Part shown: one piece after another, positions 1-6,211 of the stretch
Numbering within the stretch: the first letter of the stretch is position 1
How the letters are laid out: each line of letters starts with the position of its first letter
Source of the DNA: an uncultured Collinsella sp.
GTDB lineage: Bacteria > Actinomycetota > Coriobacteriia > Coriobacteriales > Coriobacteriaceae
Length of the DNA: 10,119 nucleotides
Direction: 5' to 3'
Assembly: GCA_902470695.1 (NCBI GenBank)
Contig: CABRHH010000045.1
Coordinates: 1 to 10,119 of the forward strand
Program-made: the position numbers and the translations under genes
The notes under the pieces: model-generated
Seen by the model: the letters and a program-made list of their open reading frames with translations, nothing else
The model's database searches: none
Told to the model about the DNA's origin: nothing

Positions 1-20
1 GGGGCCGTTTTTCGCCCTCA

Positions 21-335
21 GATGGACGAGAGCCGAACCCGCTTTTCGCCGATGGCCGGATTCCGCACCCGGGATTGCCGCGGCGCCTTCGGATGGGCGA
101 AAACCGAACCCGGGATCCCGATGGCGCCGCCAGACGGACGAGAGCCGAACCCGGGATCGCACGGGCACCCCCGGATGGACGAAAACCGAACCCGGGATCG
201 CCGCGGTGTCCCGGAGGAGCGCAAACCGCACCCGGGATCGCGCCCGCGCCCCCGGAAGATCACGGCCCGCATCCGGGACCGCAAAAGGCACCCCAACAGC
301 GCGGATTCGGAACCCGGAAGCTCCGGCGACATCTC
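21..335. repeat. Degenerate tandem repeat, period about 41 bp, roughly 8 units
   Basis: The block is built from units of the form GGA(T/C)GGACGAAAACCGAACC followed by CGGGATCGC and a C/G-rich spacer. The core CCGAACCC/CCGCACCC recurs at 33, 63, 104, 145, 186, 226, 267 and 308, giving spacings of 30, 41, 41, 41, 40, 41 and 41 bp. Five successive units carry an exact CCCGGGAT (68-75, 109-116, 150-157, 191-198, 231-238). The last two units are decayed. In units 4 and 5 the core CGAACCCGGGATCG is nearly palindromic, with one A/A mismatch in each half. A 41-bp period is not a multiple of three, so the repeat cycles through all reading frames. That explains why several frames stay open here and argues against a protein. 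The function is unknown; it could be a minisatellite, an array of protein-binding sites or part of a dispersed repeat family. Confidence 0.85.
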
Positions 336-648
336 GGTGGGGCGACCGGACACCAAGCCGATTGCCTGCCACATCCGCCGCAGGTGCGCATTTCTCCCAA
401 AATGCACGGATTGTCCACGATATATAGATGCCCGCTGCGGCGTATCCTTGATGCTTGCGCGCGCCGGGCGGCCGCCTTCGCCCCGCAGCCCCACGCGCTT
501 GGCGCGATTTCCCATCAACCCCTGATGACCTGCGCGTTCCACAAGCCGTGCACAAGCGGCACCCGTTGCTTCAAAACTCAATTCAACCTCAGGTAGAAGG
601 TTTAGCTTGGATTTGTCCCGGCGATAGCTGGTGAAAACCGCGCATTGC
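336..648. other. Intergenic stretch with no recognised gene
   Basis: I see no coding region here with a ribosome binding site and a recognisable product. Open frames crossing it on both strands give Arg/Pro/Ala-rich translations without family features and originate in the tandem repeat. Small items only: a weak hairpin with GCATTT at 388-393 and AAATGC at 400-405, not followed by a T run; and one DnaA-box-like TTGTCCACG at 411-419 next to an AT-rich patch (420-429). Neither is enough to call a terminator or origin. Confidence 0.6.
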
Positions 649-666
649 AACACAACATGTTGTGTT
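649..666. promoter_or_regulatory. Perfect 18-bp palindrome, possible operator
   Basis: AACACAACATGTTGTGTT is identical to its own reverse complement, with symmetry ending exactly at both ends (C648 and C667 do not pair). It lies 38 bp upstream of the first MraZ-type box and about 80 bp upstream of the predicted -35 element. A palindrome this long is unlikely by chance in such GC-rich DNA, and its AT-rich make-up stands out locally. An 18-bp dyad without a loop suits a dimeric DNA-binding regulator better than an RNA hairpin. The regulator cannot be named from the sequence. Confidence 0.55.
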
Positions 667-703
667 CGTTCAAACGACTGTTCGACACTGCCTTCAGGGG
701 TCG

Positions 704-743
704 GTGGGTGATGGTGGGGGAGAGTGGGGGAGCGTGTGGGAAA
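704..743 (+). promoter_or_regulatory. MraZ-binding box array (TGGGN repeats, 10-bp period)
   Basis: TGGGT at 705-709, TGGGG at 715-719 and TGGGG at 725-729 are separated by exactly 5 nt each, and a degenerate fourth copy, TGTGG, sits at 735-739. MraZ of E. coli is known to bind direct TGGGN repeats with 5-nt spacers upstream of its own gene, so the match in motif, spacing and location is close. The array ends about 5 bp before the predicted -35 element of the mraZ promoter. It is therefore placed to touch RNA polymerase from upstream, and whether it activates or represses cannot be read from the sequence. Confidence 0.85.
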
Positions 744-748
744 AAGTG

Positions 749-777
749 TTGCGAAAAGGGGATGCCGCCCATAGAAT
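749..777 (+). promoter_or_regulatory. Predicted sigma70-type promoter of the dcw operon
   Basis: A -35 element TTGCGA (749-754, 4 of 6 consensus) and a -10 element TAGAAT (772-777, 5 of 6) are separated by an optimal 17 bp. Transcription would start near 784, leaving a leader of about 59 nt before the mraZ GTG. Its position between the MraZ boxes and mraZ supports it. It is the best promoter match I find in the window. No convincing second promoter is visible in the gaps before ftsL or murF, so the cluster may be driven largely from here or from sites upstream. Confidence 0.65.
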
Positions 778-826
778 TGAAAGCGTCGACAGCGGGGTGG
801 CTCCCGCAGATGCCCACGAGAAGCCT

Positions 827-833
827 AAGGGGG
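827..833 (+). promoter_or_regulatory. Ribosome binding site of mraZ (fixes the GTG start)
   Basis: AAGGGGG lies 9 nt before GTG 843 and is the only good Shine-Dalgarno match near the conserved YLTGTYDRN start of MraZ. The frame is open back to 645, but that extension covers the MraZ boxes and the promoter, so the downstream GTG is preferred. Confidence 0.75.
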
Positions 834-842
834 TGCGCCGCA

Positions 843-1277
843 GTGTACTTGACTGGTACCTATGATCGAAATCTCGATGCAAAGGGCCGCCTGTCGCTGC
901 CGCCTGCCTTCCGGAAGCAACTCGACGAGCATGTGCGTGTCCTGCCCGCTCCTGAAAAGGAGGTCGACGCCCTGTACGTGTTCACCGAGGACACGTTCAA
1001 GGCTTGGCTTGACTCCGTGTTCGAGGCCAAAGGCGGGTTCGATCCCACCAACCGAGCTCATCGCGTGGTCAAGGAGACGCTGAACGGTGCGGCAACCACA
1101 CTTGAAATAGACTCCGCCGCCCGCATCAGCCTTCCGGAGCCCGCCCGCGCGAAAGCGCATCTCGACCGCGAGGTCACCGTCGTCGGCAACGGCGACCGCC
1201 TGGTGGTTTGGGACCGCGCGACGCACGAGGCCCGCTGCGCCGACGCCGAGAGCATCCTGGCGGACTTCTTCGACTAG
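843..1277 (+). CDS. mraZ: MraZ, transcriptional regulator of the dcw cluster
   Basis: A 144-residue protein of normal MraZ length (about 143-150). It has the two AbrB-like swapped-hairpin half-domains typical of the family: DAKGR at residues 12-16 within DRNLDAKGRLSLP, and the second copy DSAAR at 90-94 followed by ISLP. MraZ forms ring-shaped oligomers on the nucleoid and binds TGGGN repeats at its own promoter. It represses dcw genes in E. coli and is reported to activate them in mycoplasma. The start is GTG, chosen because it gives M-Y-L-T-G-T-Y at the N terminus, as in homologues, and has a strong AAGGGGG 9 nt upstream. The gene ends 29 nt before rsmH, whose ribosome binding site lies in that gap. 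Given the boxes just upstream, autoregulation is likely. The identification is firm; the direction of regulation is inference. Confidence 0.95.
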   Translation: MYLTGTYDRNLDAKGRLSLPPAFRKQLDEHVRVLPAPEKEVDALYVFTEDTFKAWLDSVFEAKGGFDPTNRAHRVVKETLNGAATTLEIDSAARISLPEPARAKAHLDREVTVVGNGDRLVVWDRATHEARCADAESILADFFD

Positions 1278-1306
1278 TCGAAGCTGCCCCAAGAAAGGAC
1301 ACGTAC

Positions 1307-2272
1307 ATGGCACAGGGAACGTTGACACCTGAATATCGGCATGAACCCGTCATGCTCTCCGAGGTGCTTGAGCAGCTCGAGCTGAAACGCGGGTCCATCG
1401 TGTGCGACTGCACGCTCGGCGGCGCCGGCCACTCCGTGAGGATGGCCGAGGCCGTGGGGGAAGATGGCCTGCTGATCGGCGTCGACCAGGACGACATGGC
1501 GCTTGCGGCCGCTGCCGATCGCCTCAGCGATGAGGCCCCGGCCACGCCGCACCGGTTGCTGAAGGGCAACTTCGGCAACCTGGACGAGCTCCTCTGCTCG
1601 GCGGAGGTGCCCGGCGTCGATGGCTTCCTGTTCGATCTGGGCGTCTCGAGCCCGCAACTCGATATCCCCGGCCGGGGCTTCTCGTTCCACGAGGACGCCC
1701 CCCTCGATATGCGGATGGATCCGGGAACAAATACCCTAACCGCAGCTGAGGTCACGAACACCTACACCGAAGCCGACCTCGCCCGGATTCTTCGCGTCTA
1801 TGGAGAGGAGAAGTTCGCCCGCCAGATCGCACGCGAGATCGTGCGCCGGCGGCAGACGGCTCCGCTGTGCACCACGATCGATCTGGTCGATGCCATCAAG
1901 GCGGCGATCCCCGCGGCGGCCCGCCGTCATGGGGGACATCCCGCCCGACGCAGCTTCCAGGCGATCCGCATCGAGGTCAACCACGAGCTCGAGGTGCTCC
2001 AGCGCGGCCTTGAGGCGGCGATTCGCTGGCTGAACCCGAACGGGCGCATCTGCGTCATTTCGTACCATTCGCTGGAGGACCGCATCGTCAAGCGCCTGTT
2101 CCAGGAGCTGAGCCAAGGGTGCACCTGCCCGCCGGACATTCCGGTGTGCGTGTGCGGACACGTGCCGATAGTCAAGGTCATCACCCGCAAACCCCTGGTT
2201 GCCACGGCCGAAGAGGTCGCGCGCAACCCACGGGCGAGATCCGCCAAGATCCGCTGCGCGCTGCGTCTATGA
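1307..2272 (+). CDS. rsmH: 16S rRNA (cytosine(1402)-N4)-methyltransferase RsmH (MraW)
   Basis: A 321-residue cytoplasmic enzyme that uses S-adenosylmethionine to N4-methylate C1402 of 16S rRNA in the ribosomal P site. Family landmarks appear in order: HEPVM at 12-16, the SAM-binding loop CTLGGAGHS at 35-43, DLGVSSPQLD at 110-119 with RGFSF and LDMRMD after it, HPARRSFQAIRIEVN at 211-225, YHSLEDR at 253-259, and NPRARSAKIR near the C terminus. A four-cysteine patch (C272, C274, C281, C283) of the CTCPP/CVCG type is present, as in many Gram-positive homologues. The ATG at 1307 is preferred over in-frame starts back to 1208, because AAAGGA lies 7 nt upstream and the upstream extension overlaps mraZ. 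It follows mraZ directly, as in most dcw clusters. Length and motifs are complete. Confidence 0.96.
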   Translation: MAQGTLTPEYRHEPVMLSEVLEQLELKRGSIVCDCTLGGAGHSVRMAEAVGEDGLLIGVDQDDMALAAAADRLSDEAPATPHRLLKGNFGNLDELLCSAEVPGVDGFLFDLGVSSPQLDIPGRGFSFHEDAPLDMRMDPGTNTLTAAEVTNTYTEADLARILRVYGEEKFARQIAREIVRRRQTAPLCTTIDLVDAIKAAIPAAARRHGGHPARRSFQAIRIEVNHELEVLQRGLEAAIRWLNPNGRICVISYHSLEDRIVKRLFQELSQGCTCPPDIPVCVCGHVPIVKVITRKPLVATAEEVARNPRARSAKIRCALRL

Positions 2273-2361
2273 CGCACGGCGCACGCGAATCCCCGGCGTC
2301 CCGCACCGCAGAAACGTAGCTTATTCACACACCGCGCACCGGGACGGAGGGACGCATCGCC

Positions 2362-2841
2362 ATGGCATATCGAGCCACCAACGCAGCACTTGCCTACGAC
2401 ATGCGTGCTCAGGACCGCGCCGCTGCAGCCCCGACGCCTGCCGTCGCGCCCCGTCCGCACCTCGATGTTGTCGCGGGTGCCGGCCGCGAGGCCAGCCAGG
2501 CCACGAGCCCGGCGTTCGTCCACTGCATCAAGGTCTTCTGCGCGCTGGCGATCGTCTTTTGCGCCCTCGGCGCGGCACGCGTCGCCATCGCCAGCTTCAC
2601 CGCCGCCTCCCTCAACGGCGCGGCATCCCTTTCCAACGAGCTTGAGTCCGCACAGGATGAGAGCGGGGATCTGGAGGTCATGCGCTCGGTCTACGGCGCG
2701 TCGACCCGCATCCGCGATTTGGCCGAGGGCTATGGTATGGTTGCATCCGAGGGCGGCGTGACGCTCGACTTCACCGAGCATGCAACGGGCGGCTCGACCT
2801 CGACCGACGCCACCTCGTCCACCCAGACAGCTCAGCAGTAA
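2362..2841 (+). CDS. ftsL: FtsL-like small divisome membrane protein
   Basis: A 159-residue protein with a cytoplasmic tail of about 50 residues, one hydrophobic segment at about 56-78, and an outside segment. The outside part begins with a short amphipathic, coiled-coil-prone stretch (about 86-118) ending in RIRDLAEGYGMV. That ending resembles the FtsL/septum-initiator pattern in which the helix ends just before a Gly-Met. FtsL pairs with a DivIC/FtsB partner and helps activate the FtsWI synthase. Sequence conservation in this family is low, so the call rests on topology and on position between rsmH and ftsI, where ftsL normally sits. The last 17 residues or so are a Ser/Thr/Gln low-complexity tail. 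GGAGG at 2346-2350 precedes the ATG by 11 nt. ftsI follows after 20 nt. A plain membrane protein of unknown function is the alternative. Confidence 0.8.
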   Translation: MAYRATNAALAYDMRAQDRAAAAPTPAVAPRPHLDVVAGAGREASQATSPAFVHCIKVFCALAIVFCALGAARVAIASFTAASLNGAASLSNELESAQDESGDLEVMRSVYGASTRIRDLAEGYGMVASEGGVTLDFTEHATGGSTSTDATSSTQTAQQ

Positions 2842-2861
2842 CGCAAGGGGCCCAGGCACCC

Positions 2862-4685
2862 ATGGCACACGATCGCATACCGCCCCGCGGCTCTCGCGGG
2901 CAGGACCCATCATCGCGCGGGCGCGCCCGGCGCACCTCCCCGGGCCGGCAGCAGCCCGGCCAAGGGGACCGGCGCCGCCGCAGCGCTCCCACCAAAGACC
3001 TGCTCCATGCCGATCTGGCGCATGAACCCATCTCGCGCCGCGCCGTCGTTCTGGGCGCGTTCGGCCTCATGGGCGCCGCCGGGCTGGCGCGCCTGGCCGA
3101 CTACCAGATCTTCAACGCCGAGCGCTACCGTGTCGAGGCCGACGGGCGCCGCCTGTCGAGCCAGGTCCTCTACGCCAAGCGCGGCACCGTCTACGACCGC
3201 AACGGCAACGTGCTCGTGTCGAGCGCCGAGTGCAAAAACGTCTACGTGAACCCGCAGCTCATCAAGAAGAAGAACCGCAAACGTGCCATCAACGCGCTGG
3301 TGGAGGTGCTGGGCGTGGACAAAAAGACGGCCACCGAGGCCGTTGACGCCGACACCACCTTCGTCTACGTGAAGCGCCGGGTGGACGACGAGGACGCCCA
3401 GACCCTCGCGGACAAAAACATCGCCGGCATCGAGTTCGAGCCGGCGATCAAGCGCGTCTACCCCTACGGCACCCTCGCTTCGCAGGTGCTCGGGGTGGTC
3501 GATATCGACAACAAGGGCCTGACCGGACTGGAGAAGTACTACGACGAGGTGCTCACCGGCACCAACGGCTCGCTCGTGCGCGAGCGCGCGCTCGACGGGT
3601 CCTTCATCGCCGGCGGCGCCTACAAGAAGGAGCCCGCCCAGGACGGTATGGACATCGTGCTGGGCATCGACGTGAACATCCAGCGCGTCGCCGAGGACGC
3701 CCTGGCCGCGGCGGTGGAGTCCTCGGGCGCCAAATACGGCTCGGTCATCGTGACCGACCCTACCTCCGGCGAGATTCTGGCGGCATGCTCGTGTCCTACC
3801 TACGACCCCACCGACCTGTCCCAGGCCAGCAACGCCGACCTGAACCTGCGCGTGGTGACCGACGCCTACGAGCCGGGCTCGGTGTTCAAGACCTACGTGG
3901 CCGCCGCCGGCATCGAGCTGGGGCTGCTCACGCCCGACACCACCTTCAACGTGCCGGCGTCGGTCAAGGCCGGCGACGACACCGTGCGCGACGTCGACGG
4001 CCGCAGCGCTGCCATGACCATGACGCTGCGCGAGATCCTGCGCCGTTCCTCCAACACCGGCATGGTGCTGGTGGGCGAGAAGATCGGTGCGGACAACTTC
4101 GCCGAGAAGGTGGTGAGCGCGTTCGGGTTCGGCACCTCCACCGGGGTGGACTTTCCCGGCGAGTCGCTGGGCATCGTCAAGCAGCGCAGCGAGTACGACG
4201 GCGCGAGCGTGGGCGCGATGTCGTTCGGCCAGTCGATCGCGGTGCCGCCGATCGAGATGGTGCGCGCCATGAGCGCGATCGCGAACAAGGGGGTCATGAC
4301 CACCCCGCACTTCCTGAAATCGCGCGCCGGCGAGGAGGTCGACTGGAGCGAGGGCGAGACCCGGGCCTGTACCGAGCAGGCGGCCTCCGAGGTGGCCGAC
4401 ATGATGTATACGGTGGTGGAGGAGGGCACCGGCGAGGGAGCCCGCATCGAGGGCTACCGGATCTCGGGCAAGACGGGCACCGCCGAGCGCGCCAGCGAAT
4501 CGGGCGGCTACGAGGAGGGCAACAACATGGCCTCGTTCATGGGCTTCGTCACCACCGACGACCCGCGGGTGCTGTGCTACGTCACCCTGGACGGCACGCC
4601 GGCCATGTCCTATGCGGCCACCCCGGTGTTCAAGACGGTCATGGAGACGGCCCTGCCGGCGCTCGGCATCAAGCCGAGCAGCTAG
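2862..4685 (+). CDS. ftsI: FtsI, class B penicillin-binding protein (septal transpeptidase)
   Basis: A 607-residue bitopic protein that cross-links peptidoglycan at the division septum with FtsW. An Arg/Pro-rich cytoplasmic tail (1-57) is followed by one membrane segment at about 61-80 and then the pedestal domain with RGTVYDRNGNVL near 107-118. The transpeptidase domain has all three active-site motifs: SxxK at S340-K343 (EPGSVFK), SxN at S396-N398, and KTGT at 537-540. No PASTA domains follow, and the protein ends about 65 residues after KTGT. The membrane segment is preceded by SRR (58-60), which looks like a twin-arginine signal, but no AxA cleavage site follows, so an uncleaved anchor is more likely. 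The start is ATG with AAGGGG 11 nt upstream. The SpoVD/PBP2B subfamily is the alternative name; position in the dcw cluster favours FtsI. Confidence 0.95.
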   Translation: MAHDRIPPRGSRGQDPSSRGRARRTSPGRQQPGQGDRRRRSAPTKDLLHADLAHEPISRRAVVLGAFGLMGAAGLARLADYQIFNAERYRVEADGRRLSSQVLYAKRGTVYDRNGNVLVSSAECKNVYVNPQLIKKKNRKRAINALVEVLGVDKKTATEAVDADTTFVYVKRRVDDEDAQTLADKNIAGIEFEPAIKRVYPYGTLASQVLGVVDIDNKGLTGLEKYYDEVLTGTNGSLVRERALDGSFIAGGAYKKEPAQDGMDIVLGIDVNIQRVAEDALAAAVESSGAKYGSVIVTDPTSGEILAACSCPTYDPTDLSQASNADLNLRVVTDAYEPGSVFKTYVAAAGIELGLLTPDTTFNVPASVKAGDDTVRDVDGRSAAMTMTLREILRRSSNTGMVLVGEKIGADNFAEKVVSAFGFGTSTGVDFPGESLGIVKQRSEYDGASVGAMSFGQSIAVPPIEMVRAMSAIANKGVMTTPHFLKSRAGEEVDWSEGETRACTEQAASEVADMMYTVVEEGTGEGARIEGYRISGKTGTAERASESGGYEEGNNMASFMGFVTTDDPRVLCYVTLDGTPAMSYAATPVFKTVMETALPALGIKPSS

Positions 4686-4780
4686 GTTGTCGCGGCGCCG
4701 GTTCACACACCCTGCACCACACATCGGCGCGCAGGCGGTACCATAACCACTTGCACGTTAGACCCATCAAGGGAGATCAC

Positions 4781-6211
4781 ATGGTAGAGATCGCAGTGAG
4801 GGAGCTGGAGCGCGTCAGCGGGGCGCGTCCGGTGTCCCCGATGCCCGAGCGCGTCTGCACAGGATGCGTCATCGACTCCCGTGAGGTGGTCCCCGACGCC
4901 ATCTTCGTGGCGTTTCCCGGTGAGCGGGTGGACGGCAACGCCTTCGCCGCCCAGGCCGTCGAGGCCGGCGCCGCCGCGGTGGTGCTGACGCGCGAACCTG
5001 CCTCGGATCTGGTCGAGCTCGCCGCCGCGCGTGCGTGCGGGCTGTTCGTGGCAGACGATGCGACCGCGTTTCTGCTGCGCTTGGCGGCCTGGGTGCGCGA
5101 GCGTCTGGGCGCCCAGGTGGTGGGCATCACGGGCTCGATCGGCAAGACGACCACCAAAGACACCTTGGCGGCGCTTTTGGCCACGCGCTATCGCGTCCAC
5201 GCCACGCGCGGCAACTACAACAACCTGATCGGCCTGCCGCTGACGATCCTGTCCGCCCCGGCCGACACCGAGGTGCTCGTGCTCGAGATGGGCATGAACC
5301 ATCCGGGCGAGATCGCGCGCCTGGCCGCCTGTGCCCGCCCCTCGATCGGCGTGATTACCAAGGTGGGGACCTCGCACATCGGTATCCTGGGCAGCCGCGA
5401 GAACATCGCGCGGGCCAAGGCCGAGATCGTGGAGGGCCTCGCTGTCGCCGCTGACGGCGTGCTCGTCCTGCATGGCGAGGACGACTTCAGCGATTTCATC
5501 GCCGATCAATTCGCCGCGCCCGCCGGCGTGTCGGTGCTGCGCTGCGGCGCCGGTGCAGGCAACGACGTGACGGTGTCCGCAATCGAGGTGGGCGCCGATG
5601 GCTGCCCGCGCTTCGATGTCGAGCTCGAGGACGCCTCGGTGCTCCATGCGCAGCTGCCCGTGCTCGGTGCGCAGGCGGTGCCCAACGCCGTGTTTGCCAT
5701 CGCCGTGGCGGCCCGCCTGGGCGTTACCGTCGAGCAGATGGCCGCAGCGCTCGCCTCGATGCGCATGACCGGCCGCCGCACCCAGATCCGCCAGGCCGTC
5801 TGCGGCGCGCGCGTGATCGATGACACCTACAACGCGAGCCCCGAGTCCATGGCCGCCGGCCTGGATCTGCTGGCGAGCCTGCCGTGCGCGGGTGCCCGTG
5901 TGGCTATTCTGGGCGAGATGGGCGAGCTGGGCGAGATGGCGGCGCACCTGCACGGCCTCACCGGCGCCTACGCGGCTGCCAAGAAGCCCGACGTGCTCGT
6001 GTTCGTGGGCGGCGAGATGGCCCGCGCCATGGCCGAGGCCGCGCGCCTCATGGGCATGGACGAGGACCGGATGCAGGTCGTGGCCTCCTGCGAGGAGCTG
6101 CTCGCCCGCGCCGACGGCCTCATGGGCCCCGATGACCTCGCGCTCGTGAAGGCCTCGCGCTTCGTGGGCCTCGACCGCTTCGTCGAAGGGGTGTGCGCCG
6201 ATGCTCGGTAA
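4781..6211 (+). CDS. murF: UDP-MurNAc-tripeptide--D-alanyl-D-alanine ligase MurF
   Basis: A 476-residue cytoplasmic Mur ligase that adds D-Ala-D-Ala to the UDP-MurNAc-tripeptide with ATP, the last step before MraY. Visible signatures: N-terminal substrate domain with IDSREVVPDAIFVAFPGER (31-49), P-loop GITGSIGKTTTKD at 115-127, GNYNNLIGLPLT at 144-155, LEMGMNHPGEI at 168-178, and the C-terminal domain with DDTYNASPESM at 347-357 and KASR at 457-460. These are MurF-type rather than MurE-type: there is the GNYNN block and no DNPR motif. The start is ATG with AAGGGAG 5 nt upstream. The frame is open far upstream inside ftsI, but that part is a shadow. It follows ftsI after a 95-nt gap, where murE sits in many clusters, and overlaps mraY by 11 nt. 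Confidence 0.95.
   Translation: MVEIAVRELERVSGARPVSPMPERVCTGCVIDSREVVPDAIFVAFPGERVDGNAFAAQAVEAGAAAVVLTREPASDLVELAAARACGLFVADDATAFLLRLAAWVRERLGAQVVGITGSIGKTTTKDTLAALLATRYRVHATRGNYNNLIGLPLTILSAPADTEVLVLEMGMNHPGEIARLAACARPSIGVITKVGTSHIGILGSRENIARAKAEIVEGLAVAADGVLVLHGEDDFSDFIADQFAAPAGVSVLRCGAGAGNDVTVSAIEVGADGCPRFDVELEDASVLHAQLPVLGAQAVPNAVFAIAVAARLGVTVEQMAAALASMRMTGRRTQIRQAVCGARVIDDTYNASPESMAAGLDLLASLPCAGARVAILGEMGELGEMAAHLHGLTGAYAAAKKPDVLVFVGGEMARAMAEAARLMGMDEDRMQVVASCEELLARADGLMGPDDLALVKASRFVGLDRFVEGVCADAR

Noticed and set aside
21..335. CRISPR array
   Set aside because: The unit is repeated as a whole with no unique spacers, and no cas genes are present.
388..405. Hairpin GCATTT...AAATGC as a terminator of an upstream gene
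   Set aside because: The stem is 6 bp and AT-rich, and no T run follows.
411..419. TTGTCCACG as a DnaA box or part of an origin
   Set aside because: One near-match only, with no cluster of boxes and no dnaA or other origin gene in the window.
18..653. Minus-strand open frame of 211 codons and overlapping plus-strand frames (22-525, 75-596, 206-427)
   Set aside because: They are open because a 41-bp repeat cycles through the frames in high-GC DNA. The translations are Arg/Pro-rich with no family features and have no convincing ribosome binding sites.
2910..4724. 604-codon open frame antisense to ftsI
   Set aside because: A typical high-GC shadow opposite a complete ftsI with all three active-site motifs. 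The translation is His/Gly/Val/Arg-rich and resembles no family.
4702..4744. Internal promoter in the ftsI-murF gap (TTCACA with TACCAT)
   Set aside because: The spacing is about 31 bp and the -10 is only 4 of 6, so it is not a credible sigma70 promoter.
3785..4780. 332-codon in-frame extension upstream of murF, running inside ftsI
   Set aside because: ATG 4781 has a good Shine-Dalgarno and gives a normal-length MurF; the extension is low-complexity Arg/Gly shadow.
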